A stretch of DNA of 64,000 nucleotides from Brumimicrobium sp. (GTDB taxonomy: Bacteria > Bacteroidota > Bacteroidia > Flavobacteriales_D > Crocinitomicaceae), in NCBI GenBank assembly GCA_023957385.1, contig JAMLGZ010000001.1, positions 310,001 to 374,000 on the forward strand, in the 5' to 3' direction. This document shows, one piece after another, positions 46,370 through 54,211 of the stretch. The position numbers were made by a program, and so were the translations under genes. The first letter of the stretch is position 1. Every line of letters starts with the position of its first letter. The notes under the pieces are model-generated. The model saw only the letters and a program-made list of their open reading frames with translations. It ran no database searches and was not told where the DNA came from.

Positions 46370-47044
46370 ATGAAATCACTATTATTATCTCTGAGTGTTC
46401 TATTATCTATTGGGTTGAACGCTCAAATTACCAAAGGACAGATTAGTTACGATGTAGATTACTCCTCTGATAGCCCTGAAGCTGCTCAATACATGGAGCG
46501 TTTACAAAACAGCTCTTTAGATATTTATTTTACAGACGGAATTTTAGCTAGTAATTCTGTGATGGGAGAGTTTATGACTTTGAAAAGTGTAAGCGTCCAA
46601 AGTCTGGATTCAACCTTTATATTTATGGATGGAATGATGGGGAAAATAGCCATGCGTTTATCTAATAAAGAGAATCAGGATGATAGAAACAGCCAAAGTT
46701 TAGTGGCAGATGATGCTAAAGTTGAGTTAATAGATGAAACTAAGAAGATTGCTGGATACGATTGTAAGAAAGCTATAATTACTCAAAAGGATGGAGAAAC
46801 TTCTGAAGTTTGGTACACAACTGCTATCTTACCTTCTTATAGAGGGGGCACTTACTTTTCAGATAAAATTCCGGGAGCAACTATGGCAATTACTGCTAAA
46901 ATGAATGGAATGGATGTGAAAATTTCTGCCTATAGCGTAAAAACTAAATTTAAGAAAGAAGAAGAAATATTTAGTACGGCTACTCCAAAGGGGTATAAAG
47001 TAATGACTCCTGAAGATATGAAGAAGATGCGAGGAGGCAGATAG
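46370..47044 (+). CDS. Secreted GLPGLI/DUF4412-like protein, second of tandem pair
   Basis: A 224-aa paralogue of the preceding gene: signal MKSLLLSLSVLLSIGLNAQ, then IFMDGMMGKIAMRLS, IDETKKIAGYDCKKAII, EVWYTTAILPS and PKGYKVMTPEDMKKM. Both end in a Gly-rich tail (MGGGL, MRGGR). The pair arose by tandem duplication and is co-transcribed, ending at the terminator at 47061. Confidence 0.78.
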   Translation: MKSLLLSLSVLLSIGLNAQITKGQISYDVDYSSDSPEAAQYMERLQNSSLDIYFTDGILASNSVMGEFMTLKSVSVQSLDSTFIFMDGMMGKIAMRLSNKENQDDRNSQSLVADDAKVELIDETKKIAGYDCKKAIITQKDGETSEVWYTTAILPSYRGGTYFSDKIPGATMAITAKMNGMDVKISAYSVKTKFKKEEEIFSTATPKGYKVMTPEDMKKMRGGR

Positions 47045-47060
47045 TTTATTGAAATATTCT

Positions 47061-47088
47061 AAAAGCACGGGATTCCCGTGCTTTTTTT
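47061..47088. terminator. Bidirectional terminator
   Basis: Stem AGCACGGG / CCCGTGCT (47064-47071, 47075-47082) with a 3-base loop, TTTTTTT on plus and AAAA on the other side. Serves the tandem GLPGLI-like genes and probably the convergent gene ending at 47096. Confidence 0.88.
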
Positions 47089-47095
47089 ATGCTTT

Positions 47096-47755
47096 CTAGT
47101 CTGCCAGACGTATTGATGTTTCAAAGCGCATCTTAACATTTCCTTTTCCTTTGATTGTTGAATTTTCTGTGTCTGAAAATTCTCCTTTTACTGAAAATTC
47201 AATTATACCTCCTTGCGGATTAAAATCTATAATTTGTACATTTCCTTTGGTGAGTGTGTATGTTTTCTCCCCTAGTCTAACAATCATCTTTACACCCTTT
47301 TTTGCATTCTGCTCGGGATCTGCTGCATAATCTCCTTTATAGTGAGTAAGAATTGTTGTATTGTTTTTGAAATAGACTTGAATTTCTTCACCTTCAGTCC
47401 CTTTAATTAGAGTATTGATAGTGCTGGAGTTAAAACTTAAAGCATTTAATTTCCCTTCAAATAGCGTAATGTCGATGATTTCTTGGTCAAGAGTTAGCTT
47501 TACTTCTCCTAAATGCAGAAACTCGGAACTGTTTCCTTTCTTTTTTATCTTCTTCTCTGCGTCATCTTTCACGCGAATATATTCACCATTCCATTTTCCT
47601 TTGGGAAGACTATCATACGTAAGAACATCAGTAGATTGTTTGTTTTTGTTTGTTTCGTTCTTACAAGATGGAAAAAATAGTGTTATGGATGCAATAATCA
47701 CCCATACTATTTGCCAGTCTCGCCTCCTTTTGAAAAATGTTTGTTCTTGTTCCAT
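47096..47755 (-). CDS. Hypothetical lipoprotein, start uncertain
   Basis: From ATG 47755 it is 219 aa and overlaps the DEAD-box gene by 49 bases, with a basic leader (FFKRRRDWQ) before the hydrophobic segment. A GTG at 47701 would give a leaner lipoprotein signal, VIIASITLFFPSC, starting just outside the upstream gene, and would make 201 aa; I cannot decide. The mature domain is beta-rich (KLTLDQEIIDITLFEGKLN, GNVQIIDFNPQGGIIEFSVKGEFSD), with a repeated GxVKL/GNVKM pattern. Function unknown. Confidence 0.65.
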   Translation of the reverse strand: MEQEQTFFKRRRDWQIVWVIIASITLFFPSCKNETNKNKQSTDVLTYDSLPKGKWNGEYIRVKDDAEKKIKKKGNSSEFLHLGEVKLTLDQEIIDITLFEGKLNALSFNSSTINTLIKGTEGEEIQVYFKNNTTILTHYKGDYAADPEQNAKKGVKMIVRLGEKTYTLTKGNVQIIDFNPQGGIIEFSVKGEFSDTENSTIKGKGNVKMRFETSIRLAD

Positions 47756-48945
47756 TTTTTCTTTCCGTAAAATTTTTTGTTTTTTGTTTTCTCTTTTACC
47801 TCCCAGATGGGTGCCTCTCCTAATTCTACAGGCAAGGGGGTAACCGGAATCTCCATTTCAATTAATTTTTGAATACGCGCTAGACGCGCCATGTCCTTCG
47901 GATTAATTAATGAAATAGCTTCTCCTTTTGTATTAGCTCTTGCTGTTCTACCCACTCGATGCACATACTCTTCTGCATCCCCAGGCACATCATAATTAAT
48001 CACCAAATCAATATCCTGAATATCAATTCCTCTACTCATCACATCTGTAGCTACTAGCACAGGAACCCTTCCTGAACGGAATCCCCGCAATACTTCTTCT
48101 CTTTCTTCTTGCTCTAGATTAGACGAAATTCCCTTCGTAGAGGGTTGGATGGTACGCATAAATCGAGTGATTTCAACAACTTTATCTTTGGTTGAAGTAA
48201 AAATAATAATCTTCTGGTAATGTTTGCGTTCGTTTAGAATATGTTCTAGTGTTTTATTCTTTTGTTCATCAAAACATAAATAAACAGATTGTTTTACCCC
48301 TTCGGCCGGTTTTGAAAGAGATAAATTAATCTCGATAGGATCTGTCAATAAATTTTTAGCTAATTTTCTTATTTCAGGAGCCATCGTGGCGCTAAATAGA
48401 AGCGTTTGTCTATTCTTAGGTAATTTATTAATGATTGTTGTTAAATCATCAATAAACCCCATGTCCAACATACGGTCTGCTTCATCTAAGACAAGATGTT
48501 TGAGTGATGAAAAATCCACATAACCAAGTTTTAAATGGGAGATTAATTTACCTGGAGTTGCTACAATAATATTTGTTCCTCCCACGAGCGCATCTTTTTG
48601 TATCTGCCAATCTTTTCCATCTCCCCCACCATAAATTACAGTAGAGCTTACTGATACAAAGTAAGCTAATCCTTGTATTTGTTGCTCAATCTGTATTGCT
48701 AATTCCCGTGTGGGAACTATAATTAGCGTATTGATATCATCTGTAGGATTTTGAGATAAGTAATTCAATATTGGAAGTACAAAGGCTACTGTCTTCCCAG
48801 TTCCTGTTTGTGCACAACCGATTATATCTTTTCCTGCCAAAATCTCCGGAATGGCATATTCTTGAATAGGAGTTAATTCTTTATATCCCATATAATCAAT
48901 GGCATTGAGTAACTCCGATTCTAAATGTAATTGGGTAAATTCCAT
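47707..48945 (-). CDS. DEAD-box RNA helicase
   Basis: The 412-aa protein has the full motif set: Q motif (FTQLHLESELLNAIDYMGYKELTPIQEYAIP), AQTGTGKT, PTRELAIQ, TPGKL, DEAD (VLDEADRMLDMGF), SAT, and HRVGRTAR near 340. It unwinds RNA, as in ribosome assembly or mRNA decay; RhlE-like by length, with a short basic tail (KNKKFYGKKKWNKNK). The following gene starts inside its last codons or just after. Confidence 0.94.
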   Translation of the reverse strand: MEFTQLHLESELLNAIDYMGYKELTPIQEYAIPEILAGKDIIGCAQTGTGKTVAFVLPILNYLSQNPTDDINTLIIVPTRELAIQIEQQIQGLAYFVSVSSTVIYGGGDGKDWQIQKDALVGGTNIIVATPGKLISHLKLGYVDFSSLKHLVLDEADRMLDMGFIDDLTTIINKLPKNRQTLLFSATMAPEIRKLAKNLLTDPIEINLSLSKPAEGVKQSVYLCFDEQKNKTLEHILNERKHYQKIIIFTSTKDKVVEITRFMRTIQPSTKGISSNLEQEEREEVLRGFRSGRVPVLVATDVMSRGIDIQDIDLVINYDVPGDAEEYVHRVGRTARANTKGEAISLINPKDMARLARIQKLIEMEIPVTPLPVELGEAPIWEVKEKTKNKKFYGKKKWNKNKHFSKGGETGK

Positions 48946-49001
48946 ACTACAAAAGTAATGATATTTGTGTGAAAGTTAGAATGCATTGTATTTATTGCTT
49001 A

Positions 49002-49227
49002 CTCGTTGAATATTTAGAATAAAATACATATTATAATCTTAAACTCCGACACTCCTTCGTCTATCGGGGTGACAATACATTGAGAGAATAAGGCGGTCGG
49101 CTTTGCCGACCGAAAGTAGCCCTATACTATTGTCACCCCGAGAACCTTGGTTGCTCGGGGTCTATTTGTAAATTATTCCTATTTTTTATATCTTCAAAAA
49201 TTCAATACAATTCATATACAGTAGAAG
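49002..49227. mobile_element. MITE-like inverted-repeat element, copy 3, right end lost
   Basis: About 226 bp between exact 10-bp direct repeats TTATTGCTTA (48992-49001 and 49228-49237). The left end CTCGTTGAATATTTA and the interior, including GGTCGGCTTTGCCGACC and the GGGTGACAAT/ATTGTCACCC stem, match copy 1. The right end stops after CAGTAGAAG; about 35 bases with the right terminal repeat, present in copies 1 and 2, are missing. It fills most of the gap between the DEAD-box gene and porZ. Confidence 0.7.
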
Positions 49228-49265
49228 TTATTGCTTATTTAGATTTATCTATCCAAAAAATAAAA

Positions 49266-49273
49266 TAACTTTG
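49266..49273 (+). promoter_or_regulatory. Putative -7 element for porZ-recO
   Basis: TAACTTTG fits TAnnTTTG and ends 23 bases before the ATG at 49297. The MITE lies 28 bases upstream of the target duplication end, so the repeat borders the promoter. Confidence 0.5.
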
Positions 49274-49296
49274 ACACTTGAACGTTTACGTTGAAC

Positions 49297-51618
49297 ATGA
49301 AAGGATTAATATTATTTTATTTCGTTTTATTGATTTTCTCTACTGTGACTTCCCAAGTGGAAATGGAAAAATGGAGAATGCATGTATCACCTAATGTGGC
49401 TGAGGATGTGGTATATGCCGACGGCTCTGTTTTTGCTATATTAGGGAATGCTTTATTAGAATATGATATTGAAAAAGAAGAGCAATCTTTATGGGCATAT
49501 ACTAATTTCTTATCGGATGTATCTCCTTCATCTATAGCGTATGATAAGAAGACAAAAACAGTTATAATTGGCTACGAGAATGGAAATCTTGACTTGCTAA
49601 AAAGTAATCGAATTTATAATATTCCTGCAATTAAATTAGCTAATACGAATGGTGTTAAACGTATAAATAAGATTACAACAAGAAATGGATTAGCATATCT
49701 ATCAACTGGGGTTGGAATCGTTGTAATTGATTTGCAAAAAAAAGAAGTAAAAGACACGTACCATCCTTCGAATGAGAATTTAGATTTTCTGGATATTGCT
49801 TTTTATAATGATAGTATTTATGCGATAGATAAAAATGGAGTGTATGTAGGAAAAATTTCTTCTCCATTTTTGATGGATCCTTCTCAATGGAAAAAGAAAA
49901 ATACTATTCCAAGTTACGCACCTAAGGGTAAATATACCAATATAGAAGCCTTTGGAGATGATTTATTCCTATTGTTTTATTCCGACTCTGTTTATTTCGG
50001 CGATACTCTCTATAAGATAAATTCAGGCAACTTAGAGATTTTTGAGACTAACGAGCTAATTCGCAATATCCAATCAGATGATGGTTTTTTCCTTGTTTCT
50101 CATTATGATAATCTTAAAATATATGATGGAGATTATAATCAAGTAGAAAAAATATTTCAATCAAAAGAAGGTAATCACGTTTATCCAAATGGCGCTTGTT
50201 CATCGAATAACGGATTTTATATTGCGGATAGTGACGAGGGTCTATTTTGGGTGAAAGATAATTACAATAATAAATACATTAATTTCCAAGGTCCTAGGCA
50301 TAATTCAGTGTATCGTGTGAAATGGACAAAGGATAAATTGTCTATTGCTTGTGGGGGTATTGGGGGTTCAGGTCCTTTATTCAGTAAAGATGGAGGTAGT
50401 GTAATGGAAAATGAGCAATGGATTTCAACTGAAGTATTTAAACAGCCTATGTTAAATAATACCCATACATGGGATTTTATTTCAACAGCAATTAACCCTA
50501 CAAATAAGGATATTGTGGCTTATGGAACAAACTCTGGAGTTCCATTAATTATTACGGATAAAGGAAAAGTGGTAGATACTTTTGGTTTTTATAACAGCCT
50601 TATTGAAGAAACGGGGAATATAGGATGGGGAAATATTGCGGATATGAGTTACGATGATAATGGAAATTTATGGGTATTAAATGGATATTCTATTAAACCT
50701 ATTAAGGTTATGACGAGTAATGGTACTTGGTACGACTATAATATAGGAAGTAATGTAAATAATAGAGTGGCATTACGTTTCTTAATAGATAGGAACGGTA
50801 TTAAATGGGCTAGTTTTAAAGAACTCGGATTGGTAGCTTTTGATGATAATGGTACATTAAGCAATTCGGGGGATGATCATTATAGATTATTTACTACGGG
50901 CGTTAATGATGGAGCTTTACCTTCCTTTAATGTATACGCCATAGCTTCCGATTTTGATAATAATATTTGGATAGGAACGGAAGAAGGAATGCGTGTTTTG
51001 TATAATACGGAGAATATCTTTACGGCTTCTCCTGGACAATATAATTTCCAGAAATTGCTAATTGAGTATGGAGAAAATGTTGAAATTGTTTTGGGAACCA
51101 CCCATATAACCGCAATTGCCATAGATGGAGCTAATAGAAAATGGATAGGTACAGCTACTTCAGGTGTATTCCTTCTTTCTCCGGATGGGTTATCCATAGA
51201 AAGAAAATTCACTACTGAGAACAGCCCCTTACTCAGTAACTCAATTATGGATATTACCATAAACCAAACAACAGGAGAGGTGTTTTTTGTAACTGAAAAA
51301 GGACTTGTGTCTTATCGTTCAGATGCCTCCCAAGGGGATGATGAATTCTCAAATGTCAAAATTTTCCCAAACCCTGTATATCCTAATTTTGATGGGGTTA
51401 TAACCATTCAAGGTGTAGCATATAATTCTGATGTAAAAATTACAGATGCTTCCGGCAAATTAGTATATCAAACACATTCTAATGGAGGAACTGCCACTTG
51501 GAATGGTAAAACGATGGATGGTAAACCTGTTTCTACAGGTGTATATCTTATCTGGTCAAGTATTGATAGTGATGAATATAAAGGAAGACATGTAGGTAAG
51601 ATTCTAATAATTAATTAA
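49297..51618 (+). CDS. porZ: Type IX secretion protein PorZ-like
   Basis: The start is the ATG at 49297 (MKGLILFYFVLLIFSTVTSQ, signal peptide). The 773-aa protein has a PorZ-type N-terminal beta-propeller (WRMHVSPNVAEDVVYADGSVF), two-component-regulator propeller repeats (DMSYDDNGNLWVLN, DRNGIKWASFKELG, ASDFDNNIWIGTEEG, DGANRKWIGT), and a type A sorting domain at the end (VKIFPNPVYPNFDG ... GVYLIW). PorZ is part of the attachment complex that anchors T9SS cargo to lipopolysaccharide. The neighbouring recO, two bases downstream, is the usual arrangement in this phylum. Confidence 0.85.
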   Translation: MKGLILFYFVLLIFSTVTSQVEMEKWRMHVSPNVAEDVVYADGSVFAILGNALLEYDIEKEEQSLWAYTNFLSDVSPSSIAYDKKTKTVIIGYENGNLDLLKSNRIYNIPAIKLANTNGVKRINKITTRNGLAYLSTGVGIVVIDLQKKEVKDTYHPSNENLDFLDIAFYNDSIYAIDKNGVYVGKISSPFLMDPSQWKKKNTIPSYAPKGKYTNIEAFGDDLFLLFYSDSVYFGDTLYKINSGNLEIFETNELIRNIQSDDGFFLVSHYDNLKIYDGDYNQVEKIFQSKEGNHVYPNGACSSNNGFYIADSDEGLFWVKDNYNNKYINFQGPRHNSVYRVKWTKDKLSIACGGIGGSGPLFSKDGGSVMENEQWISTEVFKQPMLNNTHTWDFISTAINPTNKDIVAYGTNSGVPLIITDKGKVVDTFGFYNSLIEETGNIGWGNIADMSYDDNGNLWVLNGYSIKPIKVMTSNGTWYDYNIGSNVNNRVALRFLIDRNGIKWASFKELGLVAFDDNGTLSNSGDDHYRLFTTGVNDGALPSFNVYAIASDFDNNIWIGTEEGMRVLYNTENIFTASPGQYNFQKLLIEYGENVEIVLGTTHITAIAIDGANRKWIGTATSGVFLLSPDGLSIERKFTTENSPLLSNSIMDITINQTTGEVFFVTEKGLVSYRSDASQGDDEFSNVKIFPNPVYPNFDGVITIQGVAYNSDVKITDASGKLVYQTHSNGGTATWNGKTMDGKPVSTGVYLIWSSIDSDEYKGRHVGKILIIN

Positions 51619-51620
51619 TC

Positions 51621-52328
51621 ATGAAGCAAATCCAACATGGGATATTACTTAAAAAAATTAATTATAGTGAATCCAGTCTAATACTCCATTTCTTTACATT
51701 AGAAGAAGGTTTTCAGGCAGGTATTTTTCAAGGAGGTAAAAAGAAGAAGGGAAATATACTTCAAGCTCTTAACATAGTTGAAATATCATTATCTAAAAGG
51801 GTAGATAGTGAATTGAATAAGATTCACGAAGTGAATTTGATATATACCCCACAATCTATACCCTACCATCCTATTAAAAGTGGGTTAGCTTTTTTTATGA
51901 CAGAAGTATTGGCTCAGGTTCTATCAAGAAGCGAAAAAGATGTGACTTTATTTGAATTTCTCGAAAAAGAAATACAATGGATTGATTTATCAGATGAATT
52001 AACGAATTATCCGTTATGGTGGATGATCAAGTTGATTGAAAAATTAGGACTGGGGATACAGACAGAAGAGCATGGAGATACTTATTTTGATTTGTTGGAC
52101 GGTACTATCTTAAAATATAAACCAAACTCTCATCAATATATTCAAGATACGACAATTCCTCTTCTATCGGAATTAGTTAGCTTAGACAAAAACACCTGTA
52201 TGGCCAAGGTAATTCAAAAAACAGATAGAAGGGTTTTGTTAGAGCATCTTATTCTGTATTATAAGACACATATACAAGGATTTAAAACTCCGCATACAAT
52301 ACAAATTATGCAAACTATATTTGAATAG
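51621..52328 (+). CDS. recO: DNA repair protein RecO
   Basis: The 235-aa protein has the N-terminal OB fold of RecO (GILLKKINYSESSLILHFFTLEEGFQ, QGGKKKKGNILQALNIVE) and a helical C-terminal domain. RecO loads RecA on gapped DNA with RecR. The length is normal. It follows porZ with only two bases between. Confidence 0.88.
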   Translation: MKQIQHGILLKKINYSESSLILHFFTLEEGFQAGIFQGGKKKKGNILQALNIVEISLSKRVDSELNKIHEVNLIYTPQSIPYHPIKSGLAFFMTEVLAQVLSRSEKDVTLFEFLEKEIQWIDLSDELTNYPLWWMIKLIEKLGLGIQTEEHGDTYFDLLDGTILKYKPNSHQYIQDTTIPLLSELVSLDKNTCMAKVIQKTDRRVLLEHLILYYKTHIQGFKTPHTIQIMQTIFE

Positions 52329-52398
52329 ATAATGTAGCTTTTTGGTCATACTTTTACTGAAAACCTTTTTTCTTTTAAACTGTTAGCTAAAGAATAGT

Positions 52399-52406
52399 TA
52401 ACTTTG
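52399..52406 (+). promoter_or_regulatory. Putative -7 element for ferredoxin-NADP reductase
   Basis: TAACTTTG, 18 bases before the ATG at 52425, in the gap after recO. Confidence 0.5.
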
Positions 52407-52424
52407 CATCCCAAATGATTTGAT

Positions 52425-53435
52425 ATGATTCAAACTGATATAATTATAATTGGAGCAGGTCCTGTTGGACTTTTTACAATATTTGAGGCGGGACTTTTGA
52501 AATTACATTGCCATCTGATTGATTCTTTACCTGTACCAGGTGGACAATGTGCAGAAATTTATCCTAAAAAACCAATTTACGATATACCTGGATTCCCTTC
52601 TGTTTTAGCGGGAGACTTAATTGATAATTTAATGGAACAGGCTGCACCTTTTAAGCCTGGATTTACCTTAGGTGAGGCAGCGGTGAAGATTGATAAAGCA
52701 GAGGATGATATGTTTATTGTCACAACGAATAAAGGTACTCAACACATGGCACCTGTCGTTATCGTTGCAGGAGGATTGGGAGTTTTTGAACCTCGAAAAC
52801 CACCTATTTCCTCTCTTGAACAATATGAAGATAGAGGGGTAGAATATATCATTAAGGAACCTGAATTATATCGTGCAAAGGAATGCGTGATTGCTGGAGG
52901 AGGGGACTCGGCTTTAGATTGGGCTATTTATTTAGCGGATAGAAAAATTGCTTCGAAAGTCACTTTGGTACATAGAAGAGATTCTTTCCGAGGCCACTTA
53001 GACTCTGTTCAAAAGGTGATGGATTTAGCTGCTGCGGGAAAGATTAATCTACTTACGAATAGCGAGGTAATAGATATTCAAGGAGATGGAAAAGTAGAGA
53101 GTGTAACTGTTAAGCACGATACTGAAGGAGAGTTTATTTACAAGACGGATCATTTTATTCCGTTATTTGGATTAAAACCTTCATTAGGACCTATTGCTGA
53201 ATGGGGCTTGGAGATTGAGAATAACGCAATTAAGGTAGATACACGTGACTACTCAACTAATATTCCTGGAATATTTGCTGTGGGTGATATCAATACTTAT
53301 GAGGGAAAATTAAAATTAATCTTATGCGGTTTTCATGAAGGTACGCTTGCTGTTCAATCGGCTTTTGCACGTATTCACCCAGAAAAGAAAAATGTATTAA
53401 AATATACAACTGTAAACGGAGTTCAAGGTTTTTAA
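52425..53435 (+). CDS. Ferredoxin-NADP+ reductase, thioredoxin-reductase-like
   Basis: The 336-aa flavoenzyme has the FAD motif IIIGAGPVGLFTIFEAG at residues 6-22, PGGQCAEIYPKKPIYDIPGFP, the NAD(P) motif IAGGGDSALDWAIYLA near 155 and the second FAD motif GIFAVGDINTYEGKLKLI. The CxxC redox pair of true thioredoxin reductases is absent, which places it with YumC-type ferredoxin/flavodoxin reductases. Eight bases separate it from xth. Confidence 0.88.
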   Translation: MIQTDIIIIGAGPVGLFTIFEAGLLKLHCHLIDSLPVPGGQCAEIYPKKPIYDIPGFPSVLAGDLIDNLMEQAAPFKPGFTLGEAAVKIDKAEDDMFIVTTNKGTQHMAPVVIVAGGLGVFEPRKPPISSLEQYEDRGVEYIIKEPELYRAKECVIAGGGDSALDWAIYLADRKIASKVTLVHRRDSFRGHLDSVQKVMDLAAAGKINLLTNSEVIDIQGDGKVESVTVKHDTEGEFIYKTDHFIPLFGLKPSLGPIAEWGLEIENNAIKVDTRDYSTNIPGIFAVGDINTYEGKLKLILCGFHEGTLAVQSAFARIHPEKKNVLKYTTVNGVQGF

Positions 53436-53443
53436 AATAGCAC

Positions 53444-54211
53444 ATGGCAAAACTAATTTCATTTAATGTTAACGGAATCCGAGCAATCATTGAGAAGGAT
53501 TTTATAAAGGATATGCGAAATCTCAACCCTGATGTCTTATGTCTGCAAGAAACAAAAGCCCAAGAAGATCAGGTAAATGTAGCTCTTAGAGATTTTTCTG
53601 ATTATCATATTGTTTCCAATTCTGCGGTAAAGAAAGGGTATTCAGGGACGGCTATTCTGAGTAAAGAAAAACCTATCAATGTGATTTATGATATTGGGGT
53701 TGAAGAACACGATCAAGAAGGGCGTGTTATTAGTGCTGAATTTACGAATTATTATGTAGTGGTTGTGTATGTTCCAAATTCTGGGGATGAATTAAAACGC
53801 TTGGAATATAGAGGAACATGGGATCAGGCATTTTTGGCACATCTTAAAAAATTAGAAGCCCATAAACCGGTGATTGTTTGTGGAGATTTTAATGTGGCGC
53901 ATAAAGCAGTTGATTTAGCTAGGCCAAAGGATAATTACAACAAACATGCAGGTTTTACCCAAAAGGAAATTGATGGAATGGATGCCTTCATTCAAAATGG
54001 ATTGGTAGATACATTTCGCCACTTTTATCCAGATACGGTGAAATACTCATGGTGGAGTTACAGAGGTGGAGCTAGAGCAAGGAACGTGGGCTGGAGAATT
54101 GATTATTTTCTAGTGAGTGAATCTTTATTAAACAGAGTCACAAAGGCTGAGATTTTAAATGAGATTCATGGCTCTGACCATTGTCCCGTTTTACTAGAAA
54201 TTAAGGATTAA
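53444..54211 (+). CDS. xth: Exodeoxyribonuclease III
   Basis: AP endonuclease of base-excision repair, 255 aa. Motifs: FNVNGIRA at residues 7-14, CLQETKA with the metal-binding Glu, VVYVPNSG, CGDFNVAH, WWSYRGGARARNVGWRIDYFL and SDHCPVLLE with the catalytic Asp-His. The last four bases overlap the convergent barrel protein gene. Confidence 0.94.
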   Translation: MAKLISFNVNGIRAIIEKDFIKDMRNLNPDVLCLQETKAQEDQVNVALRDFSDYHIVSNSAVKKGYSGTAILSKEKPINVIYDIGVEEHDQEGRVISAEFTNYYVVVVYVPNSGDELKRLEYRGTWDQAFLAHLKKLEAHKPVIVCGDFNVAHKAVDLARPKDNYNKHAGFTQKEIDGMDAFIQNGLVDTFRHFYPDTVKYSWWSYRGGARARNVGWRIDYFLVSESLLNRVTKAEILNEIHGSDHCPVLLEIKD

